A stretch of DNA of 30,787 bases from an uncultured Alistipes sp. (lineage in GTDB: Bacteria; Bacteroidota; Bacteroidia; Bacteroidales; Rikenellaceae). Positions 14,055 to 23,136 of this stretch are shown piece after piece; position 1 is the stretch's first letter, and each line of letters starts with the position of its first letter. The stretch covers positions 1 to 30,787 of the forward strand of contig USCH01000017.1 in the NCBI GenBank assembly GCA_900553175.1, written 5' to 3'. The position numbers and the translations under genes are program-made. The notes beneath the pieces are model-generated. The model saw nothing but the letters and a program-made list of their open reading frames with translations. It did not search any database and was not told where the DNA came from.

Positions 14055-16676
14055 TTACTTGAGCTGCCCCATGATAAGCTCCACGGCCTTGTCGATGGCC
14101 GCCTGCAAGCCGTCGGGATTCTTGCCGCCGGCCGTGGCGAAGAAGGCCTGACCGCCGCCGCCGCCCTGCATCAGTTTGGCCGCCTCGCGAACCACGGCAC
14201 CCGCGTTCACGCCCTGCGCAGCGATCTCCTCGCCAAGCATGATCGTCAGCGAGGGTTTCCCCTCGAACACGGTTCCGATGACCAGCACCAGCTTCGGCGC
14301 CCGCGCCCGCAGGTTGTAGGCCAGGTCCTTCACGAAGTCGGGCCGGCGGTCGGTCTGCGTGGCGATGAGCTGCACGCCCTGCCGCTCGGGGATCGAGTCG
14401 ATGAGCTTGTCGGCCCACTGCGCCACCTGCTCGCGGCGCATCTGCTCGACCTCCTTCGAGAGAGCGTCGTTGCTCTCGATCATCTTCTTCACGGCCTGCA
14501 CGACCTGCGTGTTGTTCAGGTATTCGCCCACGTTGCGCAGCGTCTCCTCGGCCGCATAGAGCACCTTTTCGGCCTGCTCGCCCGTGACGGCCTCGATACG
14601 GCGCACGCCGGCCGATATGGCGCTCTCGTTCAGGATTTTGAAGAATCCGATGTTGCCCGTGGCGCTCGTGTGCGTTCCGCCGCACAGCTCCACCGACTCG
14701 CCGAAGCGCACCATGCGCACGCGGTCGCCGTACTTCTCGCCGAAGAGCATCATCGCCCCGGCCGCAGCGGCCTCCTCCTTCGTGGCGTCGCGCTTCTCCT
14801 CGAGCGGATAGTTGGCCCGGATCATCCGGTTGACCAGCCGCTCCACCTCGCGCAGCTCCTCGCGCGTCATCTTCTGGAAGTGCGAGAAGTCGAAGCGCAG
14901 AATTTCAGGCGTCACCATCGAACCCTTCTGCTCGACATGATCGCCCAGCACACGGCGCAGCGCGGCGTGCATGAGGTGCGTGGCCGAGTGGTTGTTGGCC
15001 GCCGACTGCCGCTTTTCGGCATCGACACGGGCCGTGAAAGCCGCCGCGGGGTTCTCCGGCAGCCGTTCGACTATGTGGATGATCAATCCGTTCTCTTTCT
15101 CCGTGGCGACGATCTCCACACGCTCGTTGGCGCTCTCGATCGTGCCGACGTCGCCGATCTGACCGCCCGAATTGCCGTAGAACGGCGTGCGGTCGAAGAC
15201 CAGCTGGTAGGAGGTCCTGCCCTTGCTCGTCACGCGGCGGTAGCGGGCGATGCGCACCTCGTCGACGAGCGTGTCGTAACCCGTGAACACGCTCTCGCGC
15301 AGCGGAAAAAGCTCCACCCAGTCGTCGGTGTCGACGGCCGCAGCGTTGCGCGACCGCTCCTTCTGGGCCTGCAACTCCCGGTCGAAAGCCTCCAGGTCGA
15401 CCCCCACGCCCTGCTCGCGGGCGATGAGCTCCGTGAGGTCGATCGGGAAGCCGAACGTATCGTAAAGCTCGAACGCCTCGGCGCCCGAAATGGCCTTCTT
15501 GCCCTCGCTCTTCGTGCGGGCGATCACGCCGTCCAGGAGGTTGATGCCCGTGGCCAGCGTGCGCAGGAACGAAGCCTCCTCCTCTTCGATGACCTTCTCG
15601 ATAAGCCCCTGCTGCGCTTTGAGTTCGGGGAACTGGCCGCCCATCTGTTCGACCAGCCCGGCCACCAGACGGCACAGCGTCGGCTCCGTGAAGCCGAGGT
15701 AGGTGTAGCCGTAGCGCACGGCACGGCGCAGGATGCGGCGGATGACGTAGCCGGCCTTGACGTTCGAGGGCAGCTGCCCGTCGGCGATCGAGAAGGCGAT
15801 GGCGCGCAGGTGGTCGGCCATCACGCGCATGGCCACGTCGCACTTCGCGTCGTCGCCGTACCGCTTGCCCGACAGGGCGGCGATGCGGCCGATCGTGGGC
15901 TGGAAGACGTCGGTGTCGTAGTTCGACTTCTTGCCTTGCAGGATCATGCACAGGCGCTCGAAGCCCATGCCCGTGTCGACATTGCGCGCGGGCAGCTCCT
16001 CCAGCGAACCGTTGGCCTTGCGGTTGAACTGCATGAATACGAGGTTCCAGATTTCGATCACCTGCGGGTGGCTCCGGTTGACCATCTCGCGGCCGGGCTT
16101 CAGGGCGATTTCGGCCTCGTCGCGCAGGTCGAAGTGGATCTCCGAGCAGGGGCCGCAGGGACCCGTCTCGCCCATCTCCCAGAAGTTGTCGTGCTTGTTG
16201 CCGCGGATGATGTGGTCTTCGGGCAGGAACCGCTTCCAGTAGTCGTAGGCCTCCTGGTCGAACGGCACCCCGTCCTCCTCCGAGCCCTCGAACACGGTGG
16301 CGTACATCCGCTCGGCGGGCAGCTTGTAGACGTCGTGCAGCAGCTCCCACGCCCACTCGATGGCCTCCTTCTTGAAGTAGTCGCCGTAGGACCAGTTGCC
16401 CAGCATCTCGAACATGGTGTGGTGGTAGGTGTCGTGCCCGACCTCCTCCAGGTCGTTGTGCTTGCCCGAGACGCGCAGACACTTCTGCGTATCGGCCGCA
16501 CGCGGGTATTTGCGCGGGGCGTTGCCCAGGAAGATGTCCTTGAACTGGTTCATGCCCGCGTTGGTGAACATCAGCGTCGGGTCGCCCTTGACGACCATCG
16601 GCGCCGACGGCACGATGGCGTGGCCCTTGCTTTCGAAGAAATCCAGGAAGGCCTGGCGGATTTTTGCAGATTCCAT
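14055..16676 (-). CDS. alaS: Alanyl-tRNA synthetase
   Basis: AlaRS is a class II synthetase that charges tRNA(Ala). The 873-residue length is that of full bacterial enzymes. The N-terminal catalytic core is evident from FFESKGHAIVPSAPMV, DPTLMFTNAGMNQFKDIFLG and the TGPCGPCSEI stretch (171-180). The editing domain holds the zinc ligands in NNHSATHLMH (His563, His567) and CGGTH (Cys665, His669). The C-terminal C-Ala domain ends in a Gly-rich MQGGGGGQAFFATAGGK. The start ATG lies 43 nt downstream of a TAATTTTG box. It is divergent from the M23 peptidase genes across a 99-bp spacer that holds both promoters. Confidence 0.98.
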   Translation of the reverse strand: MESAKIRQAFLDFFESKGHAIVPSAPMVVKGDPTLMFTNAGMNQFKDIFLGNAPRKYPRAADTQKCLRVSGKHNDLEEVGHDTYHHTMFEMLGNWSYGDYFKKEAIEWAWELLHDVYKLPAERMYATVFEGSEEDGVPFDQEAYDYWKRFLPEDHIIRGNKHDNFWEMGETGPCGPCSEIHFDLRDEAEIALKPGREMVNRSHPQVIEIWNLVFMQFNRKANGSLEELPARNVDTGMGFERLCMILQGKKSNYDTDVFQPTIGRIAALSGKRYGDDAKCDVAMRVMADHLRAIAFSIADGQLPSNVKAGYVIRRILRRAVRYGYTYLGFTEPTLCRLVAGLVEQMGGQFPELKAQQGLIEKVIEEEEASFLRTLATGINLLDGVIARTKSEGKKAISGAEAFELYDTFGFPIDLTELIAREQGVGVDLEAFDRELQAQKERSRNAAAVDTDDWVELFPLRESVFTGYDTLVDEVRIARYRRVTSKGRTSYQLVFDRTPFYGNSGGQIGDVGTIESANERVEIVATEKENGLIIHIVERLPENPAAAFTARVDAEKRQSAANNHSATHLMHAALRRVLGDHVEQKGSMVTPEILRFDFSHFQKMTREELREVERLVNRMIRANYPLEEKRDATKEEAAAAGAMMLFGEKYGDRVRMVRFGESVELCGGTHTSATGNIGFFKILNESAISAGVRRIEAVTGEQAEKVLYAAEETLRNVGEYLNNTQVVQAVKKMIESNDALSKEVEQMRREQVAQWADKLIDSIPERQGVQLIATQTDRRPDFVKDLAYNLRARAPKLVLVIGTVFEGKPSLTIMLGEEIAAQGVNAGAVVREAAKLMQGGGGGQAFFATAGGKNPDGLQAAIDKAVELIMGQLK

Positions 16677-16716
16677 ATATACTGTTTTACTCGTTTTCCG
16701 CGTTATGGGATTCGGG

Positions 16717-16747
16717 TTGCAAAATTACACAATTAAAGTTAAATTTG
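16717..16747 (+). promoter_or_regulatory. Promoter of the M23 peptidase operon
   Basis: TTG (16717-16719), then 20 nt, then TAAATTTG (16740-16747) fit the -33/-7 pattern of Bacteroidota promoters. The ATG is 28 nt downstream of the -7 box. Confidence 0.6.
16720..16727 (-). promoter_or_regulatory. Candidate -7 box (TAATTTTG) of alaS
   Basis: This is an exact TAnnTTTG match on the minus strand. It sits inside the -33/-7 spacer of the divergent peptidase promoter, so the two promoters overlap face to face. Confidence 0.5.
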
Positions 16748-16775
16748 CATCTTGTAACCGGGAGTTTTTTCAGCG

Positions 16776-17798
16776 ATGGCGCAAAAAGAGAGGAGATTCG
16801 GCAAAGAGTCCGCAGAGGCCGGCCCGCACGGCTTCGCCCGCGAGGCCGAGGCGCTGACGCGCGAAGTGGTGACGGCTCCGTTCCGGCTGCGCACCTACCG
16901 GCTGCTGCGCAAGATTCTGGTGGGATTCATCCTCGTGTCGATCGCCAACGTGGTCTTCTCCTACTTCTTCTACACGCCCAAAATCTACCGCATCCACCGC
17001 GACAACCGCGAACTGACGATCAAATACCGCATTCTCCGCGACCGCATCCGCACGGCGCAGCGCCGCGTGGACGAGATCCGTCACCGCGACAACTACGTCT
17101 ACCGTCCGCTCTTCTCGACCGACACGCTCTCGATCGAGGGGGTGTGGCAGCCCTACCCCGATTCGAAATACGCCTCGATGCAGGGCGACGACTACGAACC
17201 GCTCATGACCGGCACGTGGCGCAGCATGGACGCCCTGGCCCGCCAGCTGTATCTCGAATCGGTGTCGCTCGACGAGCTGCAAAGCCTCTCGAAGAACAAG
17301 GAGCGGCTGTCGGCGGCCGTGCCCGCCATCTGGCCCATCGACCGTTCGGCGCTGCACAACAACCACATAGGCGCCTTCAACCCGCGGCGGCTGCACCCCG
17401 TGCTGCACCGCATCGTGGCCCACGAGGGCATCGACCTGGGCTGCGACCGCGGCACGCCGGTCTACGCCACGGGCGACGCCACGGTCGTGAAGGCCGTGGA
17501 CAAGGGGTTCAACGGCGGCTACGGCCACATGGTGCTCCTCGACCACGAATTCGGCTACAAGACCCGCTACGCCCATCTGAGCGAGGTGCTCGTGCAGCCG
17601 GGCGAACGGGTCAGGCGCGGTCAGATGATCGCCCGCACGGGCAACACGGGCCGCTCGACGGGCCCCCACCTCCACTACGAGGTGATCCACAAGGGCGTGC
17701 CCGTCAACCCGATCAACTATTTCAACCGCAACATGACCGCCGAGGAGTACGACCGTCTGATGGAGAACATGCGCGACACCAACTTCGAATCGTTGTAA
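16776..17798 (+). CDS. Membrane-anchored M23 (LytM/LasA-type) peptidase, first of a pair
   Basis: The 340-residue protein has a basic cytoplasmic N-terminus, one membrane helix (about 46-66), a coiled-coil-prone segment (about 70-105), a linker, and a C-terminal M23 domain. Zinc ligands are visible: His216 and Asp220 in HEGIDL, and the second His of PHLH (His300). His267 in YAHLS and His298 are the accompanying catalytic histidines. M23 enzymes cut peptidoglycan cross-bridges or, when degenerate, activate amidases; here the full ligand set is present, so activity is plausible. It would face the periplasm. The next gene, a paralogue, starts one base after the stop codon. Confidence 0.9.
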   Translation: MAQKERRFGKESAEAGPHGFAREAEALTREVVTAPFRLRTYRLLRKILVGFILVSIANVVFSYFFYTPKIYRIHRDNRELTIKYRILRDRIRTAQRRVDEIRHRDNYVYRPLFSTDTLSIEGVWQPYPDSKYASMQGDDYEPLMTGTWRSMDALARQLYLESVSLDELQSLSKNKERLSAAVPAIWPIDRSALHNNHIGAFNPRRLHPVLHRIVAHEGIDLGCDRGTPVYATGDATVVKAVDKGFNGGYGHMVLLDHEFGYKTRYAHLSEVLVQPGERVRRGQMIARTGNTGRSTGPHLHYEVIHKGVPVNPINYFNRNMTAEEYDRLMENMRDTNFESL

Positions 17799-17799
17799 G

Positions 17800-18750
17800 A
17801 TGGCAGCAAAACGGGACATCGAAAAACTCCGCCGCCGCAAACGCCGCCGGCAGAACCTGATCCGCGCAGCGGTCCAGATGTTCGTGTGGGCGGGCGTGGC
17901 GGTGCTCTACTACCTGGGGTTCTCGCTCTTCTTCGACACGCCGCTCGAATACGAGATGAAGCACTCGACCGACGCCCTGCGCCGCGAATACGAGGCCCTC
18001 ACGCAGCGCTACGACTCGCTCACGCTCATTCTGGACAACCTCGCCGAACGCGACCGCAGCGTCTTCCGCACCCTTTTCGAATCGGACCCCTACGATTTCG
18101 ACGCCGAGAGCGAGCGGGGGCGCATTTCGGACTACGAAGCGATCGTGGGACGCACCACCCGGCAGCTCAAGGCCGAACTGCGCGAACGCACCGACCGGCT
18201 CGAAAAGCGGCTCGACGAGCTGAACGCCACCTACGAACGGCTCCAGGCCGGGGTCGACGCGGCGGGCGACGGCCGCGACCGCATTCCGTCGATCCAACCC
18301 GTCATCAACAAACGGCTGACGCTGCTGACCGCCTCCTACGGCATGCGCTTCCACCCCTTCTACAAGACGCTGCAATCGCACCAGGGCGTCGACTACACCG
18401 TGCCCGAAGGCACGCGCGTCTTCGCCACGGCCGACGGCGTGGTCCGGGACGTCGCGCTGCGCAACTCCACGTCGGGACAGACCGTGGTGATCGACCACGG
18501 CAACGGCTACGAAACGTCGTACAGCCACCTTTCGAAGATCCACGTGCGCAAGGGCCAGAGCGTCCGCCGGGGCGACATCATCGCCCGCTCGGGCGACACG
18601 GGTCTCTCGCTGGCGCCCCACCTCCACTACGAGGTGCGGTTCGGCGGCATGCGCGTCGATCCGATCCACTACTTCTTCATGGAACTCACCCCCGGAGAGT
18701 ACCAGCGGCTCATGCGCATCGCCCAGTCGGGGATGCAGTCGTTCGACTGA
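17800..18750 (+). CDS. Membrane-anchored M23 peptidase, second of a pair
   Basis: This 316-residue paralogue of the preceding protein shares its layout: a strongly basic N-terminus, a membrane helix (about 25-45), a charged coiled coil (about 50-150), and an M23 domain. The domain contains TASYGMRFHPF, HQGVDY (His194, Asp198), YSHLS (His243) and PHLHYEV (His274, His276). The complete zinc and catalytic set suggests an active peptidoglycan endopeptidase in the periplasm. It begins 1 nt after the first peptidase gene, so the two are surely co-transcribed and may be translationally coupled. The coiled coil is longer than in its partner, and the two may form a hetero-oligomer (inference). Confidence 0.9.
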   Translation: MAAKRDIEKLRRRKRRRQNLIRAAVQMFVWAGVAVLYYLGFSLFFDTPLEYEMKHSTDALRREYEALTQRYDSLTLILDNLAERDRSVFRTLFESDPYDFDAESERGRISDYEAIVGRTTRQLKAELRERTDRLEKRLDELNATYERLQAGVDAAGDGRDRIPSIQPVINKRLTLLTASYGMRFHPFYKTLQSHQGVDYTVPEGTRVFATADGVVRDVALRNSTSGQTVVIDHGNGYETSYSHLSKIHVRKGQSVRRGDIIARSGDTGLSLAPHLHYEVRFGGMRVDPIHYFFMELTPGEYQRLMRIAQSGMQSFD

Positions 18751-18760
18751 CGCCCCGCCC

Positions 18761-19351
18761 ATGGCCGATTCACCGATAAGACTGATCCTGCTGGATTTCG
18801 ACGGCACGCTGGCCGACACGCGCCGCGCCAACGCGCTCGCCTACGTCGAGGCGTTCGCCCGCGAGGGACTCGCGCTCGGCGAGGAGGAGTACGCAGCCCG
18901 CTACTTCGGCATGCGGTGCGACGAATTCCTGCGCGCCTGCGGCATCGGCGATGCGGCCCGGCGCGAACGGATCAGGCAGCTCAAGATCGCCCTCTACCCC
19001 TCCTATTTCGACACCGTGACCCTCAACCGCCCCCTGTGGGAGTTCTGCCGGCAGTTCCGCGCGCAGGGCGGCCGCGTGTGGATCGTCTCGACGGGCAGCC
19101 GCGAAAACATCGAAGGGGTCATGCACCACCTGGGCATCGGACGGCCGGGCGAAGCCGCCGCCGAAGGTTCGGTCGACGGCATTCTGGCCGGACCCGACAT
19201 CGCGCGCAGCAAGCCCCACCCCGACTGTTTCCTGGAGGCCATGCGGCGCGAAGGGGTCTCCCCTGACGAAACCCTCGTTTTCGAAGATTCCCCGATCGGG
19301 CTCGAAGCGGCCCGCCGCAGCGGCGCAGCCTACATCCGGGTCAGGCTCTGA
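18761..19351 (+). CDS. HAD-superfamily phosphatase (subfamily IA, PGP/beta-phosphoglucomutase-like)
   Basis: The 196-residue product shows HAD motif I, LLDFDGTLADT, with Asp12 and Asp14. Motif II is VSTGS, the conserved lysine lies in SKPHPDCF, and motif IV is ETLVFEDSPIGLEAARRSG. The helical cap between motifs I and II has the size of phosphoglycolate-phosphatase or beta-phosphoglucomutase relatives, so a small phosphorylated sugar or nucleotide is the likely substrate, unspecified. It is cytoplasmic and lies 10 nt after the second M23 gene, apparently in the same transcript. It converges on the AddB-like gene with 36 bp between stop codons. Confidence 0.85.
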   Translation: MADSPIRLILLDFDGTLADTRRANALAYVEAFAREGLALGEEEYAARYFGMRCDEFLRACGIGDAARRERIRQLKIALYPSYFDTVTLNRPLWEFCRQFRAQGGRVWIVSTGSRENIEGVMHHLGIGRPGEAAAEGSVDGILAGPDIARSKPHPDCFLEAMRREGVSPDETLVFEDSPIGLEAARRSGAAYIRVRL

Positions 19352-19387
19352 CGGGCGGAACACCCGGCCGAACTTGCGGAGCCGGCC

Positions 19388-22231
19388 CTATCTTTTGCAG
19401 ATCACGTTGAAATCGCAGAACTTGCAGGTGTCGGCATCCTCGCACTGCCGGAACGGCACGCAAGGGTCGTACATTTCGGCCAGCGTCGCGCGCAGCAGCT
19501 CCTCGAACTCCGCGGCGCAAGAGGAGTAGAGCGCACCCCGCACTCCGCTCCTGCGGTCGGCGAGCAGCGGCGAGTAGTCGTCGCGGTGCATGTCGCGCAC
19601 GTAATAGAGCGCCGGCCGGGCGTCGCCGCCCCGCGAACGGCACAGCATCATCGAATAGAGCAGCGTCTGCAACACGTTCGACAGGCGCTGCCGCCCCTCG
19701 CCGCGGAAAAGGCTCTCCACGCCGTCGAACTCCAGATGGGAGGCCCCGGTCTTGTAGTCGACCACGCGCCACGAGCCGTCGTCCATCCGGTCGATCCGGT
19801 CGGCGATGCCGGCGAACTTGAGCCGCAGCGGCCTGCCGCAGCTCTCGAAAGCGAAAGCATGGGCCACCTCCTGCTCCAGTCCCGTGACCGTGAAATCGTC
19901 GTGCGCCGCATCGTAGCGCATGACGCCTCCGCGCAGATAGCGCATCACGATGTCGCGCACGAGCAGCAGATTGCCCCCGTAGTCCGCTTCGCCGGCCCGC
20001 TCATCGTGCAGGCAATGTTCGTTGATCGCCCCGCTGACGGCCGCCGCCACCTCGTCCGTGCGCCGCAGCGCACCGAGCGTCGCCCCGGGCCGGTGTTCGT
20101 TCAGCACGCGCGCATAGAGCCGCTGGGCCGCCGCGTGGAGAATGGTTCCGAACATCGGAGCGTCGACCTCCTCCGAAAGCTCGTCGTCGACCTCGAGCCG
20201 CGCCACGGAGTGGAAGTAAAAGCGGAGCGGGCAGGCCACATAGCGGAAAAAGGCCGTCGGCGAGAGCGTAGCCGGGGAGTCGGGGTCGGTGAAACGCTCC
20301 AGCGACCGCATGACCCGCTCCTCCTTCGCCACCTCGATGGGCTCCGCGGCAGCCAGATTGACGTCGACGCCCACGTCGACCCGCCGCACGGGCAGGCCGC
20401 TCTCGTAGACGAGCTGGTGGATGTAGCGGCTCGGTTCGCCCGTCGATTTCTCGTCGGCATGCGAACAGTAGAGCATGTGCACCGTCCGGGCCCGCTGGAT
20501 GAGGCGGTAGAAGTAGTAGGCATAGACCCCCTCGTGGTGCTCGGGCGTGGGCAGGTCGAAGGCCGCCCGCAGGTTGTAGGGGATGAACGACGCCCCGGTC
20601 GTGCGGTTGCCGGGAAAATTGTCGTCGTTCATCGAGAGGATGACGACATGTTCGAAATCGAGGTTGCGGGTCTCCAGAATCCCCATCACCTGCACCCCCT
20701 CGAGCGGTTCGCCCTCGAACGGGATGCGGAGCGTCTGCAAATAGCGGCGCAGCAGCGAAGCATGCACCTCGGCTGCGATCTCCAGACCGCAGCCGTCGAG
20801 CGAATTGCGCAGCTTGACGATCTCCTCGTCGATCACGGCCAGGAATTCGGTCCGCTGCCGCGCGTCGTCGCCCGCATAGGGCATCCGGGCCACCTCGCCG
20901 ATCACCCCGTGCAGCCAGTCGGACTGTTCGCGCCAGGTCGCGGCCGGTGCGAAGATCCGCCGCAGCAGTTCGTTGCGCCCGAGCCAGTCGGCCTCCACCG
21001 AAATGCGGCGTTCGCGGACGATCTCGTCGGCCAGACGGCGGGTGAGTGCTTCGTCGCATCCCGACACGTAGGGATGGAGAAGAATGCCCGCCGCATCGGC
21101 GTGGTAGAACGTCCATCCGCCGCCCTTCCTGCGGCGCCGGGCCTGCAACTCCACGAGCCGCTCGACGAAGGTGTAGGCCAGCGTCTGACGGAGCGGGTAG
21201 CCCATCGTGACGTTGACGCCTCCGACCTCGGGCGGCAGGGCATGGAGCAGCGGCACGAGCAGGTTCTCGTCGGTCAGCACCACGGCGGTCTCCTTGCCCA
21301 GAGGGCCTTTGCGGGCCAGATCGCGCAGAATCTCGGCGACGTATTTGCACTGCACGGCATCCGACACGGCCGACACGGCCGTCAGCTCCTTGGGCTGCGA
21401 CATGTGGTCGCAGCCGACGGCTCCCGACGCCGGGAACAGCGCCGCATTTTCGCGCACGAACATCCCGGCCTCCTGCTCGGGTCGCTCCTTGTAGTAAATA
21501 TCGTAATCCCAGTAAAAATCGGTTTCGGCCGCGGTGGCGAGCAGGCGGAAAAGAATCTTCTCGCACTCGGAGAGGGCGTTGAAGCCCGCCACGACGTAGC
21601 GGCGCGGCTCGCCGAAAGCGAAGCCGCCCGCACGGATGCGGTCGGCGGCGGCCCGCTGGATCATGCCTCCGTAGGCGATTCCCAGTTCGGTCAGCCGCGC
21701 GCGATACTCTTCGTAGATGGGGCCCAGCGTCCGCCAGACGGCCAGGAACCGACGTTTTTCCTCCGACAGATCGGCCTCGGGGCCGAGCGACGACCAGAAG
21801 TTGCGGACGATCTCCAGCTGCCGCGGCGTCAGGTAGGAGAGGTCCGTCTCCAGCTCCCTGATTTCGGTGAGGTTCCGAAAAAGCTGCGAGGCGTCGATGC
21901 GGTATTTGTCGATGGTGTCGAAATCGTTGAGCAGCATCTCGCCCCAGAAGTAGAACCGGTCGAAAGGTTCGTCGTGGAAGCGCGAATAGACCTTGTAGAG
22001 CTCGGCGATCAGCCGCAGGCGGTCGCCCGCCCGCAGCCCCGAAATCTCCGACATCAGCTCGTCGACGGTCGTCCATGCGGGCTGCCACACGGGATGCCGC
22101 ACGATGCGGCTCAGCGCATCGGTGAAGAACAGACGCGCCCGCCGCGAAGGGAACAGCACCGTCCGCTCGCCGAGCTTTTCGCCGTAACGCGCATGAAGAT
22201 CGCGGGCGACCTCTTCGAGAAACCCCTGCAT
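19388..22231 (-). CDS. AddB-like PD-(D/E)XK nuclease of the recombinational repair complex
   Basis: The 947-residue protein starts FLEEVARDL and VLFPSRRARLFF, like Bacteroidota PD-(D/E)XK proteins that play the AddB part in double-strand-break processing. The helicase-like N-terminal half is degenerate. The C-terminal nuclease shows GIADRID and WRVVDYKTG (near residue 824). Four cysteines fit an AddB-type 4Fe-4S clasp: one in RYVACPLRFYF (near 667) and Cys936-x2-Cys939-x5-Cys945 at the end. It probably pairs with the AddA-like protein encoded divergently at 23137. Start choice: the ATG at 22231 fits homologues, while a GTG at 22240 would form a GTGA overlap with the preceding gene. Either way it is coupled to the DUF2807 gene. 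Confidence 0.85.
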   Translation of the reverse strand: MQGFLEEVARDLHARYGEKLGERTVLFPSRRARLFFTDALSRIVRHPVWQPAWTTVDELMSEISGLRAGDRLRLIAELYKVYSRFHDEPFDRFYFWGEMLLNDFDTIDKYRIDASQLFRNLTEIRELETDLSYLTPRQLEIVRNFWSSLGPEADLSEEKRRFLAVWRTLGPIYEEYRARLTELGIAYGGMIQRAAADRIRAGGFAFGEPRRYVVAGFNALSECEKILFRLLATAAETDFYWDYDIYYKERPEQEAGMFVRENAALFPASGAVGCDHMSQPKELTAVSAVSDAVQCKYVAEILRDLARKGPLGKETAVVLTDENLLVPLLHALPPEVGGVNVTMGYPLRQTLAYTFVERLVELQARRRRKGGGWTFYHADAAGILLHPYVSGCDEALTRRLADEIVRERRISVEADWLGRNELLRRIFAPAATWREQSDWLHGVIGEVARMPYAGDDARQRTEFLAVIDEEIVKLRNSLDGCGLEIAAEVHASLLRRYLQTLRIPFEGEPLEGVQVMGILETRNLDFEHVVILSMNDDNFPGNRTTGASFIPYNLRAAFDLPTPEHHEGVYAYYFYRLIQRARTVHMLYCSHADEKSTGEPSRYIHQLVYESGLPVRRVDVGVDVNLAAAEPIEVAKEERVMRSLERFTDPDSPATLSPTAFFRYVACPLRFYFHSVARLEVDDELSEEVDAPMFGTILHAAAQRLYARVLNEHRPGATLGALRRTDEVAAAVSGAINEHCLHDERAGEADYGGNLLLVRDIVMRYLRGGVMRYDAAHDDFTVTGLEQEVAHAFAFESCGRPLRLKFAGIADRIDRMDDGSWRVVDYKTGASHLEFDGVESLFRGEGRQRLSNVLQTLLYSMMLCRSRGGDARPALYYVRDMHRDDYSPLLADRRSGVRGALYSSCAAEFEELLRATLAEMYDPCVPFRQCEDADTCKFCDFNVICKR

Positions 22232-22236
22232 GGCCG

Positions 22237-23037
22237 TCACTCGGTGGGAACGACCTGACCGGGGAAGACCTTCTCCGCGATGCGGAGCAGCCGGGGCGCC
22301 CCTCCGTAGCGGACGGATGCCCCCGTCGTGGCGCGGATTTCGAGCCTATCGGCGGCCTGCAGCCGCACCTGCGCCCGGTTCCGAGCGACGACCCGGGCCG
22401 CCATGCACTCCATGCCGGAGGCATCGAAACGGCCGGCCGAAGCGTCGAGGGTCAGATAACGCACGCGGCCCGTGAGCACGGCTTCGCCGTCGCCCGAGAG
22501 TTCGGCCAGCAGGTCGCCGGCATCCACTTCGGCGCGGAGCACCGCACGTTCGCCGACCTTCAGATCGAGCAGGTGCGCCGTCAGGGGTTCCCCGAACGTC
22601 GCCGAAGCACCGGTCAGCGAGAGGGATTTCAGATCGTTGTACCCCACCTCGACCGTCGTCCGCGCGGTGCGGCGCGCATCGCTCCGCTCGCGGATGCAGA
22701 GCACCCGGTCGCGCACCTCGGCCGTGAAGCGGGTGTTCTCCGCGCCGCGCGTGTCGTAGACGATGCGCGGCGCCTCGGTATCGGGCACCCGGACGAAAAC
22801 GATGTCGACCGGAGCCGTCACCACCACCTCGTCGAACGACGGCAGCCATTCGCGGCGGGCCGTCGAGGCTCCTTCAGCGGCGGAATCCCCGCCGGCGGAT
22901 TCGGCGGCGGGCTGAACTCCGGCAGCGGCGGAACCTCCGTCGGAGAGGCCGGCAACGCCGGCGGATTCGGCGGTCGCCTGCGCCTGTGCGGCGACGGCCG
23001 CCGCAAGGAACGCGAGGATCAGAATCGTTCGTTTCAT
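22237..23037 (-). CDS. Secreted DUF2807 (GIN-domain, putative autotransporter adhesin head) protein
   Basis: The 266-residue product has a signal peptide (residues 1-20, ending AQAQA). A low-complexity Ala/Gly/Ser/Glu stretch follows (about 21-60). The rest resembles the DUF2807 beta-helix domain: FDEVVVTAPVDIVFV is the usual entry, and repeated short beta strands follow (for example VGYNDLKSLSLTGAS, LDASAGRFDASG). Such proteins are exported and common in Bacteroidota; their function is unsettled. No lipobox cysteine is seen, so it is likely periplasmic or outer surface. It lies immediately upstream of the addB-like gene in one transcript, which is an unexpected pairing. A TAATTTTG -7 box lies 31 nt upstream of the start. 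Confidence 0.75.
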   Translation of the reverse strand: MKRTILILAFLAAAVAAQAQATAESAGVAGLSDGGSAAAGVQPAAESAGGDSAAEGASTARREWLPSFDEVVVTAPVDIVFVRVPDTEAPRIVYDTRGAENTRFTAEVRDRVLCIRERSDARRTARTTVEVGYNDLKSLSLTGASATFGEPLTAHLLDLKVGERAVLRAEVDAGDLLAELSGDGEAVLTGRVRYLTLDASAGRFDASGMECMAARVVARNRAQVRLQAADRLEIRATTGASVRYGGAPRLLRIAEKVFPGQVVPTE

Positions 23038-23068
23038 GGGTCAAATCCGTTTTATGTGCGCTAAATTA

Positions 23069-23076
23069 CAAAATTA
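23069..23076 (-). promoter_or_regulatory. Candidate -7 box (TAATTTTG) of the DUF2807-addB transcript
   Basis: This is an exact TAnnTTTG match on the minus strand, 31 nt upstream of the ATG at 23037. The divergent addA-like gene has only a near match, TAATTTTA at 23112-23119. Confidence 0.5.
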
Positions 23077-23136
23077 TCGCGAAACGCGACGGCCGTTCGG
23101 GATTTGTTTCGTAATTTTACGCTCGCAGCCGACCAA

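Noticed and set aside
14670..16736. Long plus-strand frame opposite alaS
   Set aside because: It is fully antisense to an unmistakable alanyl-tRNA synthetase, and its product shows no recognisable domain.
19586..22258. Long plus-strand frame (890 codons) opposite the addB-like gene
   Set aside because: It is antisense to a protein with clear nuclease and Fe-S motifs, and its own composition (His, Arg, Asp, Val-rich) is that of a mirror frame.
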